Positions 29,177 through 38,555 of a stretch of DNA of 64,000 nucleotides are shown here, piece by piece. Where the stretch lies: positions 1,674,001-1,738,000 of the forward strand of contig NZ_JAEQMU010000001.1 of assembly GCF_017908035.1 (NCBI RefSeq), written 5' to 3'. How positions within the stretch are numbered: position 1 is the stretch's first letter; each line of letters begins with the position of its first letter. The position numbers and the translations under genes are program-made. The DNA comes from Sphingobacterium tabacisoli. Lineage in GTDB: Bacteria > Bacteroidota > Bacteroidia > Sphingobacteriales > Sphingobacteriaceae. Below the pieces are notes generated by a model, which ran no database searches, was not told the DNA's origin, and saw only the letters and a program-made list of their open reading frames with translations.

Positions 29177-29614
29177 ATGGCTTTAAATATTAATTATAGA
29201 AGAGCCACGGACAGCGATAAGGCTTTTTTGTTGGAGCTGAGAAATAGTACTATGAACGAACATCTGACAGCCTCCTCTATGTCAATATCCCAAGAAGCAC
29301 ACCTACAACGAATAGATTATAAATATGAAGAGGCCCTTATCATAGAAATGCATGGAGTCGCTATAGGGCTATTGAAAATTGAACAGAACCTTCATAACAT
29401 CGAAATAATACAGATACAGATAAGCCCCGCATACCAGAACAAAGGTATAGGGAGGGCTATTATAAGAACTATTATTAAAGAAGCCACATCGACCCATAAA
29501 ACGGTGTCTCTAAGTGTACTGAAAACCAATAAGGCTCAGAACCTATACCTAAGACTCGGTTTCAAAATTGTACAACAGAATGATTCATCGTACCTGATGC
29601 AATGTCTGATGTAA
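29177..29614 (+). CDS. GNAT-family N-acetyltransferase
   Basis: 145 aa. The acetyl-CoA-binding motif A is visible as IQISPAYQNKGIGRAIIRTII (about 81-101; the Q-x-x-G-x-G/A loop is QNKGIG). It closes with NLYLRLGFKIVQ, the standard motif B. The substrate is unknown. It follows the VOC gene by 2 bp. Confidence 0.88.
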   Translation: MALNINYRRATDSDKAFLLELRNSTMNEHLTASSMSISQEAHLQRIDYKYEEALIIEMHGVAIGLLKIEQNLHNIEIIQIQISPAYQNKGIGRAIIRTIIKEATSTHKTVSLSVLKTNKAQNLYLRLGFKIVQQNDSSYLMQCLM

Positions 29615-29699
29615 TAATCCTATCGACAAAAACCGAAAAGATCACCATAAACAATCTGATTTAAAACTGCATATTTGTATATATCATTACACCTAAGTG

Positions 29700-30098
29700 A
29701 TGGAAAGAACAGAGCAAGAGTTACTAAAGAGAAGTAAGGAAATAACACAGAATTACCTGCAATTTCTAGATAGACATATCTCTGAAGTCGTCTCGGGTAA
29801 GCTATTGGATTTTATGGAAATAAATGAAATTGCCGCCAGACTATTTGTTTCCCATAAGCACCTGACAGATACAATCCAAAAGGAAACGGGCCACCACCCC
29901 TGTTATTTCTATGATTTCAAGATCATAGAACAAGCCAAATGCATGCTTTTAGAAAACGACAGATCTGTTGCCGAAGTGGCAAAAAAACTAACCTACGACC
30001 CTTCTAACTTTTCCAAATTCTTCAAAAAATTCGTGGGACAGACTCCCGGATTGTTTCAAAAAGAAAACAAAAGTTCCGAAAAGTTCACCACAAAATAA
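29700..30098 (+). CDS. AraC-type HTH regulator lacking a sensor domain
   Basis: 132 aa from the ATG at 29700; the GTG three bases upstream is also possible. The AraC double HTH occupies about 45-125 (IAARLFVSHKHLTDTIQKET, then VAKKLTYDPSNFSKFFKKF and GQTPGLFQK). The usual N-terminal cupin/ligand domain is missing, with only a 40-residue helix before the HTH, so it may respond to a partner or be constitutively DNA-binding. It lies 58 bp ahead of an SDR gene on the same strand and is a plausible regulator of it. Confidence 0.85.
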   Translation: MERTEQELLKRSKEITQNYLQFLDRHISEVVSGKLLDFMEINEIAARLFVSHKHLTDTIQKETGHHPCYFYDFKIIEQAKCMLLENDRSVAEVAKKLTYDPSNFSKFFKKFVGQTPGLFQKENKSSEKFTTK

Positions 30099-30156
30099 AT
30101 GTCATCTCTTGCCAAATTTGTCCTATCAATTGTACAACATTTAAAATATCAAAAAA

Positions 30157-30912
30157 ATGGCAAGAAACGATTTAAAGGGAAAAGTGGTTTTAATAGCTGG
30201 TGGCGCGAAAAACTTAGGCGGTCTATTGAGCCGAAACCTTGCTTCCAAGGGCGCTAAAATGGCAATCCACTATAACAGTGAGCATACAAAAGCTGAAGCT
30301 GAACAAACATTTAACGACATCGTGAGTGCCGGTGGCGAAGCATTTTTATTTCAAGCCGATCTCACTAATGTGGAGAATATCAGCCGTCTGTTTGATGCAA
30401 CAATAGAAAAATTTGGAGGCATTGACATTGCTATCAATACCGTAGGTAAAGTATTAAAAAAATCTTTCTTAGATACGACAGAAGAAGAGTACGATGACAT
30501 GAGTGATATCAATGCCAAGGTTGCCTACTTCTTTATCCAAGAAGCAGGTAAAAAACTGAATGACAATGGTAAAATCAATACTATTGTGACTTCTTTACTC
30601 GCCGCATTTACTGGTTACTACTCTACCTATGCCGGTGCAAAGGCGCCAGTAGAACATTTTACTCGCGCGGCATCTAAGGAATTTGGATCCAGAGGAATTT
30701 CTGTAACGGCAGTCGCACCGGGACCTATGGATACGCCTTTTTTCTATGGACAGGAAACTGATGAGGCCGTCGCCTACCATAAACAAGCTTCTGATCTCGG
30801 TGGATTGACGGACATCAAAGATATTGCCCCATTAGTCGAATTTTTGGTGACCGATGGTTGGTGGGTTACCGGACAAACTATCTTTGCGAATGGTGGCTAT
30901 ACGACTAGATAA
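30157..30912 (+). CDS. Short-chain dehydrogenase/reductase (classical SDR)
   Basis: 251 aa, a normal classical SDR. A Rossmann nucleotide-binding motif lies near residues 14-20 (GGAKNLGG in place of TGxxxGIG). NTVGK stands for the NNAG motif, and the catalytic Tyr-x-x-x-Lys (YAGAK) is near residues 159-163. The C-terminal GQTIFANGGYTTR is typical. It is likely an NAD(P)-dependent oxidoreductase of an unknown alcohol or ketone. The AraC-type gene directly upstream suggests inducible expression. Confidence 0.9.
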   Translation: MARNDLKGKVVLIAGGAKNLGGLLSRNLASKGAKMAIHYNSEHTKAEAEQTFNDIVSAGGEAFLFQADLTNVENISRLFDATIEKFGGIDIAINTVGKVLKKSFLDTTEEEYDDMSDINAKVAYFFIQEAGKKLNDNGKINTIVTSLLAAFTGYYSTYAGAKAPVEHFTRAASKEFGSRGISVTAVAPGPMDTPFFYGQETDEAVAYHKQASDLGGLTDIKDIAPLVEFLVTDGWWVTGQTIFANGGYTTR

Positions 30913-30939
30913 GCAATCACGCTTTACTATCAACGATAT

Positions 30940-30966
30940 AAGACAGGTAGCTTAACTACCTGTCTT
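30940..30966. terminator. Hairpin between convergent SDR and GNAT genes
   Basis: An 11-bp perfect stem AAGACAGGTAG / CTACCTGTCTT with a CTTAA loop. T runs on either side are short, so it is a weak intrinsic terminator or a 3'-end stabiliser. Confidence 0.55.
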
Positions 30967-30982
30967 AGCTTAAAAACGACAA

Positions 30983-31498
30983 TTATGAACCCGTTATTAC
31001 GACTTCAAATAAGCTAAAGCTACCTTCTTTATAATGTTCAGACATTCCCTCTTTCCACACAATATGGCTTATCCCCCTAAACTCAAAACCGCATTCTTCA
31101 TAATAACGATTTAATTTATCATTACCGCTATGGGTATCTAAACGTACAAAATGAAGCCTTTGAGAAGTAGCCAAGTCCTTAACCCATGCCAAAATTTTCT
31201 TAACATAAGCGCCTCCTCTATATCGGGGATTCGTCGCTATACGATGTAAATAGATTGCGCTATCTTTCCCTCGTTCATGCCATATGGCCTCATCTTCGTA
31301 AGTCACCACAAACGTACAAGCAATATCCATCCCTTCCCAAATTGTATAATGTCGTCCTTCCTGAATTTCTTTTTCGACTTGGGCTACCTCAAATCCTTTC
31401 CACCCTTTATTACCAACCTCTAGTTTATAGGCGGAAGCTAAATCATAAATTTCAAATAAACTACCAATATCTGCTTTGCTACTGTTTGTAATCCTCAT
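30983..31498 (-). CDS. GNAT-family N-acetyltransferase
   Basis: 171 aa. Acetyl-CoA-binding motif A: LHRIATNPRYRGGAYVKKIL (about 85-104). The later LNRYYEECGFEFRG is motif B. The variant GGAYV in the loop (usually GxG) is slightly unusual. The substrate is unknown. It is convergent with the SDR gene across a hairpin. Confidence 0.85.
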   Translation of the reverse strand: MRITNSSKADIGSLFEIYDLASAYKLEVGNKGWKGFEVAQVEKEIQEGRHYTIWEGMDIACTFVVTYEDEAIWHERGKDSAIYLHRIATNPRYRGGAYVKKILAWVKDLATSQRLHFVRLDTHSGNDKLNRYYEECGFEFRGISHIVWKEGMSEHYKEGSFSLFEVVITGS

Positions 31499-31549
31499 AC
31501 TAACGCTTTCTTAAAGCTATTACAACATTTCTTTAATTCTAAACTGAGT

Positions 31550-32329
31550 CTATTTTCTCTTCAGTTCTTTCATCGACTCAAAACCTGTTGGATACAACAG
31601 TCTATCTTCTTTAATACGTATATCGTAAGCACTACCGATATCCGCTGGCAACATACGGAGACCTATGTTCCTATTAAAACTATAAATGTTTTTAACTTTA
31701 AGAGCGGCGTAAATATTATTGTAATGCCAGCTTCCTAACTCCCAAGTGCCAATTTCTTCGTTCATAAAAAAATAGCTATCACGTTCATTGGAATGCTGAG
31801 CATGGTATATCTTCGCATCATCCAGTCGAATTGTAGTCGTCCCCTTGGAGAAGTTAGAAGAAACCATGTACTCTCCAATGTATTGCTTTTCTTCGGAGCT
31901 AGGTGTTCGGCCAATGCCTGTCAGTTGCTCGAAATTGTCTTCTAAAAATAAATCATTGGTGACACTAATAACAGATTCTTCACTATCCAAAGAATCTATC
32001 AATGCAAATAACGCCATAAGGTTTACTCTGTTTTGCCGTATAAGCACAGTGTCCCTAATACCTTTCACCATATGGGAAAAATAAATGTATTGATGTGCTC
32101 TAAGCTTATCTTCTTTAAATTCTATTCCATAAGAATTAAGAATTCTCGCACCTTCTTTATTACTCCTTTCAATTTGCACGGACTGCTCGGGACTAAAAGA
32201 CTCGTCATCAAACCGATAGTACAATGTCTTGATAGTAGTCTTACATATTGCTTTTCCAAAAAAATTGACATCTTGCCCGTGAACGGTATGTAAGAGCAAA
32301 ACAACAAAAACAGTAAGTATATATTTCAT
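31550..32329 (-). CDS. Exported protein of unknown function
   Basis: 259 aa. A signal peptide (1-18, ending VHGQD) is followed by a mixed alpha/beta mature protein with no motif I can name. Two short repeats of charged sequence around residues 55-80 and 190-230 give no clue. It lies in a stretch with another unknown exported protein (32421-33422), separated from it by inverted repeats. Confidence 0.55.
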   Translation of the reverse strand: MKYILTVFVVLLLHTVHGQDVNFFGKAICKTTIKTLYYRFDDESFSPEQSVQIERSNKEGARILNSYGIEFKEDKLRAHQYIYFSHMVKGIRDTVLIRQNRVNLMALFALIDSLDSEESVISVTNDLFLEDNFEQLTGIGRTPSSEEKQYIGEYMVSSNFSKGTTTIRLDDAKIYHAQHSNERDSYFFMNEEIGTWELGSWHYNNIYAALKVKNIYSFNRNIGLRMLPADIGSAYDIRIKEDRLLYPTGFESMKELKRK

Positions 32330-32347
32330 ATGTATATAATTATTCGT

Positions 32348-32451
32348 GCATTTAAATGCTTTCTTGATAGAACTTATGAATGCTTCGCATTTATTTCATG
32401 ACCGCCAGTTGGCGGATCGATTAATTGCTCTCCACCACTCGAGCTGGCGGA
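32348..32451. repeat. Cluster of short palindromes including CCGCCAGTTGGCGG
   Basis: The gap and the 3' end of the next gene contain GCATTTAAATGC (32348-32359), AATGC-ttc-GCATT (32379-32391), CCGCCA-gt-TGGCGG (32402-32415) and a half site AGCTGGCGGA (32442-32451). The CCGCCAGYTGGCGG core recurs as a perfect palindrome at 53863-53880, so this looks like a dispersed extragenic element. The last 10 codons of the gene at 32421 run into it. Confidence 0.5.
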
Positions 32452-33422
32452 CCTTCCCTAACATCGTCATGATAAATAGCGCCATAGAGGTTAAATACAT
32501 TGTCTCCTCCATAGTAGGTCAGGTCATAGTTCCGCGAAAAAACAAACTTAAAATAAGCAGGTGTATCCTTGATTTTCTCCAACTGCTCTAATGAGTAATA
32601 CTGGGGGGCCAAAGGTATTTCTTCATACAAAGGTTTTCCATTCACATAACGTTCTATTTTTTCTTTCTCTGCCTCACAGGTAAATCCAATGCTGGTGTAG
32701 CCATAGCTATATGTCCCACCGATAGTTTGTATCTTTTTGTTCTTTCCAACATAGCTTACTTTAAAACGGACATCATCTATAAAATCAATCTTATAGGGTT
32801 GCTCTTCTTGCGTTAAGATTAATTTTACTTTTTCTTGAGAAGAATAGGAAGTCGCTTCATCGAAGCTGACTTTGACATACCAAGAAGTGTTGTGCAAGGG
32901 ATAAACACCATTCATGGGAAATGTAAAATCTTCTGTCGAAAAATTAAACTTAGCATCCTTAGGATACTTTAATACAAATTGCACAGGGTGTAATAACACA
33001 TTACGAATCAAGGTATCCTCACCGATAATAAATGTATTGCTCACTTTTCCAAATATACCTTGATAGCAATCCGGGGTTATCTGCTTGAGATAGGATGACT
33101 CCTCCTGCAGACGTTTTCGCACTTGATCCAGGCTACTAGTACTAAAGTAGCATACAGCTATTTCGTTCATTCCCTCGATCTGCTTAATAGAAAGCTCAAT
33201 GCGTTCCTGTGTCTGGGGGTTAATGTGCAATGTATCATTCACATAATCAAATCCTTTTCTAGAAAGATACCAACTATTTAACCTAACAACCTGACCCGCT
33301 TCTGCTCCCTCATCAGTAAACAATTCCTTAAAATGTATAGGATAAAATTCCTGCGCCTGTGGCACACCAACAAAGCTACAGGCGAGCACCAAAAATAGGC
33401 TCATGATAAAACGTCTAATCAT
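32421..33422 (-). CDS. Exported protein of unknown function
   Basis: 333 aa. Signal peptide 1-24 (ending PQAQEF). The mature protein is mostly beta with several YSYGYTSIGF-like and FKFVFSRNYDLTYY-like strands, as in extracytoplasmic binding proteins. No family recognised. The C-terminal tail (REGPPARVVESN) is encoded inside a palindromic repeat, so the original end may have been replaced by repeat insertion. Confidence 0.5.
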   Translation of the reverse strand: MIRRFIMSLFLVLACSFVGVPQAQEFYPIHFKELFTDEGAEAGQVVRLNSWYLSRKGFDYVNDTLHINPQTQERIELSIKQIEGMNEIAVCYFSTSSLDQVRKRLQEESSYLKQITPDCYQGIFGKVSNTFIIGEDTLIRNVLLHPVQFVLKYPKDAKFNFSTEDFTFPMNGVYPLHNTSWYVKVSFDEATSYSSQEKVKLILTQEEQPYKIDFIDDVRFKVSYVGKNKKIQTIGGTYSYGYTSIGFTCEAEKEKIERYVNGKPLYEEIPLAPQYYSLEQLEKIKDTPAYFKFVFSRNYDLTYYGGDNVFNLYGAIYHDDVREGPPARVVESN

Positions 33423-33530
33423 GCTTCAAAATTAATGATTGTAGCTAAGAAAATAAGATACCTTTACAATTCGCGATATGACTTTTACGATGTGCTTTAA
33501 GCCATAATATCTCCGCTACATCATAAAGAA

Positions 33531-34760
33531 TTAGAACACCTCTCCCAACCCTAAGCTCAAACCTCGATATCCCTTGCTAAAACCATAATCAATGGCAATA
33601 TTAGTACCTGAAGCCTTATTAAACTTTATTCGCGCCCCCGCCCCTGTAGCGAGGTTCCAGTTGCCAAACAACGTGGATTTAGGGCCACTTACAGTAGTCG
33701 CATTCGCAAAAACAACAAATCCTAACAGTCCATTTGTCGTGATATCCCGTCTATATTCCCCCTCTAGATAGTAAAGAGATTTCCCTCTATATCTGCTTAA
33801 AGGGAGTCCTCGGCCAGAACTGTTATAGGGGTCCCAGCTCAAATTTGGTAAATCGAGGTAAGGAGTCTTAGAATTGAACACAGTCCAAAAGAAATTGCGG
33901 AAGGCCAACATATTTTGTTTATTGAAATCATCGGTTAGCCTATAATATTTCCGAACTTCCATATAGAGTGAACTCCAATTGTCAGAACTCCCCATGAAAG
34001 TCGGGTTGACACGAAATTGGAGATTAGCATAATTACCATCCAGTGTGTTGATGGAATTAGAACGGGTATCAAAAATCAAATTCAAGCTAAGTCCGGAGGA
34101 AACACTAGACCCAGCTTCAGAAGTCCCCCAAGAATAATCTGTAAAATCGGCCAGCGATTGATCACTCTTGCTCCGGATATTGACACGGTAGTCCAAATCA
34201 TACCCCATCCCCATGAAGAAGCCTCCACGGATACGCTTCAATACATGTTGATAAAACCGTACATAGGTATAATCCAGATTGATATTCTCATCAGAGCCAT
34301 GTTCTGTGCCTAGCCCCCAGGTCTCGTGCGGGTACTTAAGCCATCTAATATCGCCATCGATTACCCATTTATTCTCTTTAAGCCACACATAAGAGCGAAT
34401 AGGAAAGCCAAAACGCTTACCAAAATTAGTATAGGGGGTAAATGTCACTTGAGACAGATAAGTATCGCTCCTATCTCCAAGATAGAAGCCTGCTGTAGTC
34501 GAGGTTATTAAAGCAGTACCACCACCAGGCACACTTGTAGAAAAAGGCAAAAATGAAAAATACATTTTCTTTCCGGTGCTCTTTTGCCCTTCGGGCGGTC
34601 TGATATCAAGGATCTCTCTACCTATATCTATCAAATCCCGCTGTCGGCTAGTATCGGACTCGAAGGAGGTTTTCTCAATTTCATTGACAAGACTCTGCGC
34701 CGAACAGACTGTCGAAAATAAAAAAGTGAATGGCAAAAACAAAAACAGGCACTTACTCAT
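33531..34760 (-). CDS. BamA/TamA-family (D15-like) outer-membrane barrel protein
   Basis: 409 aa from the ATG at 34760. A longer reading frame exists but its extra 18 residues precede an obvious signal peptide (MSKCLFLFLPFTFLFS, ending CSAQS). The rest is a beta-barrel of the bacterial surface antigen (Omp85 C-terminal) type: repeated aromatic-ended strands, NLIFDTRSNSINTLDGNYANL and the closing GLSLGLGEVF. No POTRA domains are present, so it is a barrel-only paralog. Its role is unknown. Confidence 0.75.
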   Translation of the reverse strand: MSKCLFLFLPFTFLFSTVCSAQSLVNEIEKTSFESDTSRQRDLIDIGREILDIRPPEGQKSTGKKMYFSFLPFSTSVPGGGTALITSTTAGFYLGDRSDTYLSQVTFTPYTNFGKRFGFPIRSYVWLKENKWVIDGDIRWLKYPHETWGLGTEHGSDENINLDYTYVRFYQHVLKRIRGGFFMGMGYDLDYRVNIRSKSDQSLADFTDYSWGTSEAGSSVSSGLSLNLIFDTRSNSINTLDGNYANLQFRVNPTFMGSSDNWSSLYMEVRKYYRLTDDFNKQNMLAFRNFFWTVFNSKTPYLDLPNLSWDPYNSSGRGLPLSRYRGKSLYYLEGEYRRDITTNGLLGFVVFANATTVSGPKSTLFGNWNLATGAGARIKFNKASGTNIAIDYGFSKGYRGLSLGLGEVF

Positions 34761-34928
34761 GTAATAACGATATAGCAACACTACACTAAGATACACTAAC
34801 CATACCAAAGACAATCCAAAAATTATACAGTTTTTAAAAGGACTACAAATATGAACGGCTTCACATCTTCTTTGACCTATTCCGAATTATTGTATTTTTC
34901 TTAATTTAGTTCTTATAAAAAATATATT

Positions 34929-35663
34929 ATGGGATTTTTAGATAAACTGTTTGGAAAAAACAACACCAAAAATGCAGAGGCGTCAACTACAACAAAAGAA
35001 GTACCAACCCCTATTTTGACAGAAGAAGGACTACTAGAACAGTATGGTGGAATTGCGCTCGAAAAACAGCTTGATTTTGGAGAATTAATCGGTGATAATA
35101 ATTGGAATGTAGATATGACCGCTGGGACTATAAGTTTTGGTGATAGCCTGAGTTTCCCACTACAGGTACTGGGTACATTCTCCCATTCTTCGGAAACATG
35201 GCTCTGGGCTTGGGCAAATCAACAGTCTGACCTGCCCGATTCCATCCAACAGAACGCCCTACAGTTAAAAAAATATGGTGAAGATAATGAAATTGATCTC
35301 CTTAGAAATCCAAGATTTGATTTTTCAACAAATGAGTTACACCTTATGGGAATTATAGCAACAGGTCTATGTCATGCAGATGCCTATTACATAGCAGACT
35401 ATGGACAAGGAGCTATGCTATTGACTGTAACAGACTCCCGTATTAAAGAAGTGCGCCATGACATACACGATAGAGTACGATTTGTCTTTCCTCAGTTAAT
35501 CAGTCAATTTGAGATGAACCACCAAAATGCACTGGTATCCTATCTCCGTATAAAAGGATACACTATACAGGAAACTAAAACAAGTTTGATGGCAACAAAA
35601 GACAATGATACCATCCAGGCAGAATTTGATGAGTTGTCCAGATTAACCAATCTCAAGGGGTAA
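34929..35663 (+). CDS. DUF6882-like protein
   Basis: 244 aa. After a short basic N-terminus (MGFLDKLFGKNN) the sequence matches DUF6882: WNVDMTAGTISFG, LQVLGTFSHSSETWLWAWANQ and a later HLMGIIATGLCHADAYYIADYGQG. The function is unknown. The family often appears next to SUKH/immunity-type proteins, and here a SUKH-like gene follows after 23 bp. No signal peptide. Confidence 0.7.
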   Translation: MGFLDKLFGKNNTKNAEASTTTKEVPTPILTEEGLLEQYGGIALEKQLDFGELIGDNNWNVDMTAGTISFGDSLSFPLQVLGTFSHSSETWLWAWANQQSDLPDSIQQNALQLKKYGEDNEIDLLRNPRFDFSTNELHLMGIIATGLCHADAYYIADYGQGAMLLTVTDSRIKEVRHDIHDRVRFVFPQLISQFEMNHQNALVSYLRIKGYTIQETKTSLMATKDNDTIQAEFDELSRLTNLKG

Positions 35664-35686
35664 ACAAATCTCCAGATTTAGGACTT

Positions 35687-36184
35687 ATGAACTTCGAGAT
35701 TAAAGATATCGCTACACTAGAAAAGGTAATTTTAACAGATGCAGTTCCTGTTCAAAATTTTCCAAAATCGTTGGTTTTCCCTTTTTCAGATTGGTACAGG
35801 AGTATAGTAACGTCGATTAAAACCATGGTTATTGCAGGAGATAGTATACTATACAATGCGCCAGAAGCAGTTAATGAGTCTAAAGAGTTTAATACGACGA
35901 CACTCTGGTGCTTCGCTGGAAGTGGAACTGGAGACCGATGGTTATTTGATGAAGATGAAATGGTATTCTACTATGACCATGATTTCGATGAAGGTTTTAT
36001 TCCCCTTTACATTACGCTGAAGCAATGGTTACAAATGTCTTTTCTCTTCCGCCAACTAGAAGATTATATAGATAGTGGACAAAAAACAACAGCTACCTTA
36101 ATCACGAGCTTCAAAAATACACTAAAGAAAATACATCCTGATTTGGAAGAGAACTATCCCTACCTGATCAGCTCAAGCATATAA
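35687..36184 (+). CDS. SMI1/KNR4 (SUKH)-like protein
   Basis: 165 aa, cytoplasmic. The pattern TLWCFAGSGTGDRWLFDEDEM and VFYYDHDFDEG (about 72-105) resembles the SUKH core (a FAGNG..D....D...V.FYDH pattern). SUKH proteins are commonly immunity proteins against polymorphic nuclease toxins. No toxin gene is visible nearby, so this may be an orphan or have a different job. It probably forms an operon with the DUF6882 gene. Confidence 0.55.
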   Translation: MNFEIKDIATLEKVILTDAVPVQNFPKSLVFPFSDWYRSIVTSIKTMVIAGDSILYNAPEAVNESKEFNTTTLWCFAGSGTGDRWLFDEDEMVFYYDHDFDEGFIPLYITLKQWLQMSFLFRQLEDYIDSGQKTTATLITSFKNTLKKIHPDLEENYPYLISSSI

Positions 36185-36202
36185 GAAAAAAACTTATAGA
36201 AC

Positions 36203-36234
36203 ACAAAAGCCGTATTTATTTAATACGGCTTTTG
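36203..36234. terminator. Bidirectional terminator between the SUKH-like gene and pepF
   Basis: A 13- to 14-bp AT/GC stem ACAAAAGCCGTATT with its complement and a short loop, with T-rich sequence on both sides. It separates two convergent genes. Confidence 0.75.
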
Positions 36235-36255
36235 TTATATAGAGGAGAATACCCC

Positions 36256-38130
36256 TTATTTCCCCAACCTAGTCAAAATCGCTTCCATCTCAGCCATTAC
36301 CTTATTGATTTTGGCAATAGTTAGATCAAACGGTTCAGAGGTATTCATATCTACTCCAGCGTCTACCAAAAGGTCTACAGGATATTTGGTACTACCCGAT
36401 GAAAGAAAGTTAAGGTACTTTTTACGATCCTCATCTGTACCACGTAGTACTTTTTCTGAAAGTGCCGTTGATGCCGTGAAAGAGGTTGCGTACTGATATA
36501 CGTAGAAGTTATAGTAAAAATGTGGAATATAAGACCATTCTGATTTTACATTATCATCCACGATACAAACATTCTTATCATGGCCATAATAACGGCGCGT
36601 TAGTTCCAAATACATCTTATCAAAGTCTTCACCTGTTAAAGCTTCCCCCTTTGCGACGCGATCATGAATCATAGATTCAAACTCTGCAAATTGGGTCTGA
36701 CGGAATAAAGTTCCTTTAGCTCCTTCAAGGTAATTACCTAAAATGGCTAACCTTACTTTGTCGTCTTTGATCTGCTTCAACATATAATCATTCAACAGTT
36801 CTTCATTCAATGTTGAAGCCACTTCGGCAACGAAAATAGAATAATCAGCATTAGCAAAATGTTGCTTTTTATTGGTCAGATAACTATGCATAGTATGCCC
36901 CAATTCGTGGGTCAATGTCGACATATCATTATACTTTCCATTATAGTTCATCAGGATATAAGGATGCACATCATAGGCCGACCCATTGGAGTATGCTCCA
37001 GAACGCTTACCTTCATTAGGATACATATCAATCCAACGCTCGTTGAATGCCTTATTCGAAACATCGACATAATCTTTACCCAAAGGTTTCAGGGATTTTA
37101 AAATATTATCCACAGCCTCGTCTACCGTATAAGCCAAATCTACCTGCTCCACTAACGGTGCGTAAAGGTCATAATAGTGCAGTGTATCAATCCCCATCAT
37201 ACGCTTACGAAGATTAAGGTAACGGTGAAAGGTATTCAGGTTTCCATTCACATTCTTCACGAGATTATGATAAACCGCAGTCGGAATATTACCATCATCT
37301 AAGGCACGCTCCAGAGTACTGTTATAGTTTCGTGCTTTGGTAGCAAACAGCCCTGCATTAATATTACCGTATAGCTGTGCCCCGAAAGTACGTTGAAACT
37401 CGTTCAATTTATTGAAATACGCATCAAATACTTTGCTACGGATGGCTCTATCCTCGCTAGCTCTATACAATGCGAAATTAGCGGAATTAAGCGTTATCGC
37501 TTTTCCATTCAGCTCAATTTCTGGATATGGAAATTCCGCATTAGAAAATGTGCTGAAAATATTGGCTGCATTGCCTGACATCAATGAGGAATAAGCCATT
37601 ATTTTTTCAACCTCTTCAGAACCACGATGCGCACGCTTGCGCAACAAATCCATAAGATAAAATTTGTAAGTCACCAACCCTTTTTCTGCAGCAAAAAATG
37701 CGTTTAATTTGCTTTCTTCTAAAGTCAACAACTCCGGTTCCATATAAGATACCAAAGCGCCATACTCCGCAAAAAGTTGCTGCAGTTCTTGCTTCATACC
37801 TGCATATTTAGTCACTCGAGTATCCTGATCAGATTTCATCGATGCATATGAAGATAGTCGAACCATTTCCTTGGCCAATCCGCTGTTCAACTCTAAAGCC
37901 TCCAAAAGCGTAGCGGCAGACTGTGTAAGTTTGCCCTTATACGAGGCAACTTGTTTCATTTGCTGTTGTACACGCTCTTTCTCGACTTTCCAACTTTCAT
38001 CTGTGGAATATAAATCGGTCAGATTCCATTTATATTTCGCAGGGACTTCGTCACGAACTTTCATTTGGCTGACGGCTATGGAAGTTGAAAATAACATCAC
38101 AGCGGTCATTAATTGTGTTTTTTTACGCAT
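36256..38130 (-). CDS. pepF: M3-family oligoendopeptidase F, exported
   Basis: 624 aa, normal for PepF (about 600). The zinc-binding HExxH is TLTHELGHTMHSY (near residue 405) with the third ligand Glu in EVASTLNEELL about 27 residues later. It hydrolyses oligopeptides. It has a signal peptide (1-21, ending SIAVSQ), so unlike Lactococcus PepF it should act in the periplasm, where it would process imported peptides. It stands alone on this strand after a terminator. Confidence 0.93.
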   Translation of the reverse strand: MRKKTQLMTAVMLFSTSIAVSQMKVRDEVPAKYKWNLTDLYSTDESWKVEKERVQQQMKQVASYKGKLTQSAATLLEALELNSGLAKEMVRLSSYASMKSDQDTRVTKYAGMKQELQQLFAEYGALVSYMEPELLTLEESKLNAFFAAEKGLVTYKFYLMDLLRKRAHRGSEEVEKIMAYSSLMSGNAANIFSTFSNAEFPYPEIELNGKAITLNSANFALYRASEDRAIRSKVFDAYFNKLNEFQRTFGAQLYGNINAGLFATKARNYNSTLERALDDGNIPTAVYHNLVKNVNGNLNTFHRYLNLRKRMMGIDTLHYYDLYAPLVEQVDLAYTVDEAVDNILKSLKPLGKDYVDVSNKAFNERWIDMYPNEGKRSGAYSNGSAYDVHPYILMNYNGKYNDMSTLTHELGHTMHSYLTNKKQHFANADYSIFVAEVASTLNEELLNDYMLKQIKDDKVRLAILGNYLEGAKGTLFRQTQFAEFESMIHDRVAKGEALTGEDFDKMYLELTRRYYGHDKNVCIVDDNVKSEWSYIPHFYYNFYVYQYATSFTASTALSEKVLRGTDEDRKKYLNFLSSGSTKYPVDLLVDAGVDMNTSEPFDLTIAKINKVMAEMEAILTRLGK

Positions 38131-38218
38131 AATTTATGATTATATAAAATGCTCCTAATTTACAAAAAATCTATTTGACATTATTAAATCAGATGAGTGA
38201 GAAAGTACTGATGACTTT

Positions 38219-38452
38219 TTACAGGTTTCTATCTTCACCAGCTAATGAAAACTTTATCGCCTTTTGCGGATACTCTTCAATACTTTTGCCACTGGTATTG
38301 CTTACTATTTTTTTGATACTCACTTTATCTCCCAACTTAAAACTTGATTCGGTGAGCTTGTAATCTAATAAGTAAGGACCGCAATAATAGTTTCCTTTTT
38401 CATCCCGTTCAACTATTCCTTGATATAGTCCTCTCTTTGTTTCTCTAGCCAT
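38219..38452 (-). CDS. Small protein of unknown function (77 aa)
   Basis: 77 aa, soluble, charged: MARETKRGLYQGIVERD, then a GNYYCGPYLLDYK segment and KLGDKVSIKKIV. It might be a small beta-barrel of the S1/CSD type (a KLGDKV pattern), but I cannot assign a family. A perfect TATCTTTG -7 box stands 20 bases upstream, which supports it being a real gene. Confidence 0.55.
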   Translation of the reverse strand: MARETKRGLYQGIVERDEKGNYYCGPYLLDYKLTESSFKLGDKVSIKKIVSNTSGKSIEEYPQKAIKFSLAGEDRNL

Positions 38453-38471
38453 ATTCTATCTTGTTAGATTG

Positions 38472-38479
38472 CAAAGATA
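38472..38479 (-). promoter_or_regulatory. -7 box (TATCTTTG) of the 77-aa gene
   Basis: Exact TANNTTTG match on the minus strand, 20 bases before the ATG. No clear -33 box. Confidence 0.5.
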
Positions 38480-38555
38480 GGGAGATTAAAAATATTTTTC
38501 TGCTATTATAACATGCACTTGATACGTACATGATTTTGAATCGCTTAAGAAACGT

